Part shown: positions 6,450 through 9,197 of the stretch, one piece after another
Position numbering within the stretch: position 1 is the stretch's first letter
Layout: every line of letters begins with the position of its first letter
Origin: an uncultured Pseudomonadota bacterium
GTDB taxonomy: Bacteria; Myxococcota; UBA796
NCBI GenBank assembly: GCA_913040875.1
Contig: CAJWHX010000112.1
Location: 1 to 9,197 of the forward strand
Direction: 5' to 3'
DNA: 9,197 bases
Made by a program: the position numbers and the translations under genes
Notes under the pieces: generated by a model
Databases searched by the model: none
Seen by the model: the letters and a program-made list of their open reading frames with translations, nothing else
Told to the model about the DNA's origin: nothing

Positions 6450-8057
6450 TCACGATTGTGGTGACCGATACTTTGCCATTTGCTGTTCTGCGGCTCGGAA
6501 TCCTTCCAACGCCGCAGAAGCAATACCCCCGGCATATCCAGCACCTTCACCAATCGGCATCATCCCTGGTAAACCAATCGCTTCCATCTGATCATCTCGT
6601 AGGAATCGAAGTGGCGCAGTGGTTCTCGTCTCTGGAGCAATGAGGACCCCCTTTTCACCCGCAAAACCCTCTATCTTTCTGTCAAAGAAAAGAATGGCTT
6701 CACGAAGCCCTTCGGCTATCGGTCTTGGAAACAGTTCCCAGAGATTACTCGGTGTCACACCTTGAGTATAGGACGTTCTCGGTAAGTCTGTTGAAGGTTC
6801 CTCCGTCAAGAAGTCTGACACTCGCTGCGCTGGAGCATTGAATTCACCACCGCCCATTTCAAATGCTTTTCGCTCTAAACGATCTTGAAATTCTACACCC
6901 GCCATCGGGTCGTCTGACCCAAAATCTTCTTTGGTCACCTCAACAATGATGGCAGAGTTGGCCCAGAAGGCCTTCCGACCTGAATAACTCATTCCATTAA
7001 CGACAACGCGGCCTTCTTCACTAGTAGCACCAACGACTGTACCCCCAGGGCACATGCAGAAGGTGTGCGCCCCTCGCTTACCACTCTCCTTAGATGGACG
7101 GGAGACTAGACGGTAAGAAGCCGCAGGGAGTTCTCCTCGCTCGCTTCCATATCGGGCCATATCAATCAGCTTTTGTGGATGCTCGATGCGGGCACCAATG
7201 CGAATGGACCTCTGCTCAGCCTGTGCTCCAGAATCAATCATCATTCTCCATGAGTCTCTGGCAGAATGACCTGTTGCAACCACAACAACGTCTGCTCGTT
7301 CTTCTGACCCATCTCGTAAACGAACACCCACGCAGTTTCCTTGTTCTGTTAGCAAAGCGTCTACGCATGCACCAAATTGCACTTCCCCGTTCAATTCTAG
7401 GATTCTCCGCCTCAGATTGGGTAAGATTTGACGAATTTTATCGGTACCCAAATGCGCCCAGCCTTCTTCTAGAATTTCTGGGTCCGCACCAAAGTCCACC
7501 AATCTTCGAAACACCCAGCCCAATTCACCATCGCGCCGGCGTGTGTATATTTTCCCATCGGAGAAGGCACCAGCTCCGCCTTCGCCGTACACTACATTGC
7601 TCTCGGCATCCAATTTCCGATGTCGCCAGAAATCTCGTACATGGTAGTGTCGATCTTCAACGGCACCCCCACGCTCTAGTAACAAGACGGATGAACCACC
7701 TTCGGCAAAACGAAGTGCTCCAAACATTCCCGCTGGACCTGCACCAATTACGATTGTTTTGTGACCTTTTGGGAATATTGGCGTATCTAAGTCCAGTTGA
7801 ATCTGTTGATATCGCTTCGCATCGCGCTTGGAGTACGCTCTAACCCCATGCTGTTTTTTTCGAAGGGTCTTCTCCTCATCTTTGAGCACGACTCTGTAAT
7901 TTGCCTGCCAAACTGGGGGTCTTCGTCTTGCATCGACACTTCGCTTTAGGAGCTCGCATTCAACCAGTTCATCTGCTTCAATTTGTAAATGTTTACACAA
8001 AGCCCCATTTGAATCTCCATCCTTACTCCACGGGACGTTGCTAACCAAGAGTGCCAT
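6450..8057 (-). CDS. FAD-dependent oxidoreductase of the COG2509 type
   Basis: This is a 535-residue cytoplasmic flavoprotein of a widespread family whose substrate is not established. The first 95 residues form the N-terminal domain seen in this family, with the recognisable block LLKRSVDARRRPPVW. A Rossmann FAD-binding motif TIVIGAGPAGMFGAL follows at about 101-115, with E128 (LLLERG) expected to bind the FAD ribose. GEGGAGAFSDGKIYTR at 158-173 is the strongest family signature. VVVVATGHSARDS is the usual second dinucleotide-domain motif. Near the C-terminus, LPGMMPIGEGAGYAGGIASAALEG is the terminal FAD-contact segment. Two cysteines in FCMCPGG could be redox-active, but this is speculative. 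I start it at the ATG at 8057 (AGGA upstream at modest spacing). An earlier in-frame ATG at 8171 would run through the promoter region and into gap. The length is normal and nothing is broken. It is divergent from gap. Confidence 0.88.
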   Translation of the reverse strand: MALLVSNVPWSKDGDSNGALCKHLQIEADELVECELLKRSVDARRRPPVWQANYRVVLKDEEKTLRKKQHGVRAYSKRDAKRYQQIQLDLDTPIFPKGHKTIVIGAGPAGMFGALRFAEGGSSVLLLERGGAVEDRHYHVRDFWRHRKLDAESNVVYGEGGAGAFSDGKIYTRRRDGELGWVFRRLVDFGADPEILEEGWAHLGTDKIRQILPNLRRRILELNGEVQFGACVDALLTEQGNCVGVRLRDGSEERADVVVVATGHSARDSWRMMIDSGAQAEQRSIRIGARIEHPQKLIDMARYGSERGELPAASYRLVSRPSKESGKRGAHTFCMCPGGTVVGATSEEGRVVVNGMSYSGRKAFWANSAIIVEVTKEDFGSDDPMAGVEFQDRLERKAFEMGGGEFNAPAQRVSDFLTEEPSTDLPRTSYTQGVTPSNLWELFPRPIAEGLREAILFFDRKIEGFAGEKGVLIAPETRTTAPLRFLRDDQMEAIGLPGMMPIGEGAGYAGGIASAALEGFRAAEQQMAKYRSPQS

Positions 8058-8163
8058 CTTTCTTTTTTCCTTCAAACGAGTTATGTTCGGGCGACAAAAT
8101 GTGATTATAACCCACTTTAAATCATCCCAGTAAGGGACACATCTCAGAAGAGAGGAGTTGAAT
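8058..8163. promoter_or_regulatory. Divergent promoter region between the flavoprotein gene and gap
   Basis: This 106-bp region must drive both genes. A perfect -10 box TATAAT on the minus strand (complement of 8104-8109) faces the flavoprotein gene. Its best -35 is the weak TTACTG 18 bases upstream. On the plus strand the same bases read TATAAC (8106-8111), a good -10 toward gap, with no clear -35. The two -10 boxes overlap around the symmetric TTATAA core (8105-8110). The plus-strand distance to the gap start leaves a leader of roughly 45 bases. Confidence 0.5.
8152..8157 (+). promoter_or_regulatory. Ribosome-binding site deciding the gap start
   Basis: GAGGAG ends six bases before the ATG at 8164. 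An in-frame TTG at 8158 lies directly against this site, so it is too close to be the start. The protein therefore begins MPIRVAINGFGRIGR, as GAPDH proteins do. Confidence 0.85.
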
Positions 8164-9162
8164 ATGCCCATTCGTGTAGCAATTAATGGATTTGGTAGAA
8201 TTGGTCGATGCGTATTTCGTGCAGGATTTGCGGATCCCGAGATTGAATTTGTTCACATTAACGATTTGACAGATGACAAGACCCTTGCACATTTGTTGAA
8301 GTACGACTCCGTTCACGGACGATTTGAAAGCCCAGAAGCCGTCGACGGTGGAATCAAAGTTGGTGACACCATCATCTCCACTTCTGCAACCAGAGACCCC
8401 AGTGATCTCCCATGGGCAGAAAAGAACATTGATGTTGTCTTGGAATGCACTGGTTTCTTTAGAACCTCCGATGGTGCTCAAAAGCACATCGACGCCGGCG
8501 CTAAAAAAGTCATCATTTCAGCACCTGCAAAATCAAGCGACGTACGTACCATCGTGGTTGGTGTAAACGACAGTGATTTGCAATCCGGAGACACCATCGT
8601 TTCCAATGCCTCTTGCACCACAAACTGTTTGGCACCCGTCGCAAAAGTATTGGACGAAGTATTTGGTATTGAAAGTGGTTTGATGACCACAATCCATGCC
8701 TTTACTGGCGACCAGCGCTTGGTAGATGCCCCGCACTCCGACTTAAGACGAGGCCGTGCAGCAGCAGTCAGTATGGTTCCGACGTCTACTGGAGCTGCAA
8801 AGGCCGTTGCCTTGGTTCTTCCACAGCTGAAAGGAAAGTTGAACGGAATGGCGATTCGCGTACCAACACCAAACGTCTCTTTGGTTGATCTTTCCTTCAA
8901 CACACGTGAACCAGTTAGTAAAGATGCCATCAACAACGCTTTGACAGCCGCGGCTGAAGGTCCGCTTAAGGGAATCCTAGCCATCTCTACTGAACCATTG
9001 GTCAGTGTAGATCTTTGCGGCAATCCAAACTCATCGATCGTAGATGTCTCGCTCACAGAAGTACAAGGCGAGAACTTCGGTAAAATCTTAAGTTGGTACG
9101 ACAATGAATGGGGATTCTCCAATCGTATGTTGACCCTCACCAAGAAACTGATGAGTTTCTAA
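8164..9162 (+). CDS. gap: Glyceraldehyde-3-phosphate dehydrogenase, type I
   Basis: This cytoplasmic glycolytic enzyme oxidises glyceraldehyde-3-phosphate to 1,3-bisphosphoglycerate, reducing NAD+. The 332-residue length is standard. The NAD-binding motif NGFGRIGR is at 8-15, and D34 in HINDL sits where NAD-preferring enzymes carry the ribose-binding acidic residue. The catalytic segment SNASCTTNC places the nucleophile at C151, with its partner H178 in TTIHAFTGDQ. The phosphate-binding region DLRRGRAAAVSMVPTSTGAAKAV (about 193-215) is complete, and the C-terminal signature WYDNEWGFSNR is at 311-321. The start is set by GAGGAG six bases before the ATG. The stop is TAA, and no terminator hairpin follows in the remaining 35 bases, so it may be the first gene of an operon; gap-pgk order is common. 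The gene is intact, and coenzyme preference is inferred from a single residue. Confidence 0.97.
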   Translation: MPIRVAINGFGRIGRCVFRAGFADPEIEFVHINDLTDDKTLAHLLKYDSVHGRFESPEAVDGGIKVGDTIISTSATRDPSDLPWAEKNIDVVLECTGFFRTSDGAQKHIDAGAKKVIISAPAKSSDVRTIVVGVNDSDLQSGDTIVSNASCTTNCLAPVAKVLDEVFGIESGLMTTIHAFTGDQRLVDAPHSDLRRGRAAAVSMVPTSTGAAKAVALVLPQLKGKLNGMAIRVPTPNVSLVDLSFNTREPVSKDAINNALTAAAEGPLKGILAISTEPLVSVDLCGNPNSSIVDVSLTEVQGENFGKILSWYDNEWGFSNRMLTLTKKLMSF

Positions 9163-9187
9163 GACTTCGATCTCCTTCGACCCATAC

Positions 9188-9193
9188 AAAGGA
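9188..9193 (+). promoter_or_regulatory. Possible ribosome-binding site of a gene beyond the right edge
   Basis: AAAGGA followed by ATAT ends the window, 25 bases after the gap stop. A start codon within the next few bases would make this the site of a co-transcribed downstream gene. pgk is the commonest neighbour of gap, but nothing in the window shows it. Confidence 0.3.
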
Positions 9194-9197
9194 ATAT

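Noticed and set aside
7094..7843. Plus-strand ORF of 249 codons
   Set aside because: It is a shadow opposite the well-conserved flavoprotein gene, with no recognisable motif.
8058..8171. N-terminal extension of the flavoprotein to an ATG at 8171
   Set aside because: It would run through the divergent promoter and overlap gap. The family-like sequence begins at the ATG at 8057.
8478..9143. Minus-strand ORF of 221 codons
   Set aside because: It is a shadow opposite gap, whose frame carries all GAPDH motifs.

Overview
This 9.2 kb window comes from a bacterial chromosome of moderate GC. All genes look bacterial (SbcCD nuclease, type I GAPDH, COG2509-type flavoprotein, GT2 glycosyltransferase). 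Shine-Dalgarno sites of the GGAGG/GAGGAG type precede several starts. TGA serves as the stop of at least three intact-looking genes, so the standard code applies. The taxon cannot be fixed from the sequence. A Gram-negative bacterium is a guess, resting on envelope-type genes and a probable exported protein.

Layout, left to right. (1) Positions 1-277, minus strand: the first 92 codons of sbcC, cut by the window edge. It is preceded in transcription by sbcD (369-1631). The two are separated by a 91-nt gap holding a 12-bp tandem repeat. Together they make the SbcCD (Mre11-Rad50-like) DNA-end processing nuclease. (2) Positions 1822-5910, minus strand: a co-directional envelope-glycan-like cluster, transcribed as multi-pass membrane protein (two reading frames separated by one in-frame TGA), then a left-handed beta-helix (hexapeptide repeat) protein, then a membrane-bound GT2 glycosyltransferase. 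The last two overlap by 11 nt. (3) Positions 5958-6422, plus strand: a small, probably exported protein with a Thr/Glu/Lys-rich linker, divergent from the cluster. (4) Positions 6450-8057, minus strand: a large FAD-dependent oxidoreductase convergent with the small exported protein. (5) Positions 8164-9162, plus strand: gap (glyceraldehyde-3-phosphate dehydrogenase), divergent from the flavoprotein across a 106-bp region with a near-symmetric TTATAA core that could supply -10 elements to both strands. A possible ribosome-binding site at the right edge suggests a further gene, perhaps pgk, just outside.

Most of the window is ordinary core metabolism and DNA repair. The points that deserve attention are the single in-frame TGA splitting the membrane protein, the poorly characterised beta-helix/GT2/membrane-protein cluster, a 14-mer shared between the sbcD-sbcC gap and the membrane-protein gene (where it runs into a perfect hairpin), and the symmetric divergent promoter. 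I see no RNA genes, CRISPR array, insertion sequence or prophage, and no stretch above 300 bases without a gene.
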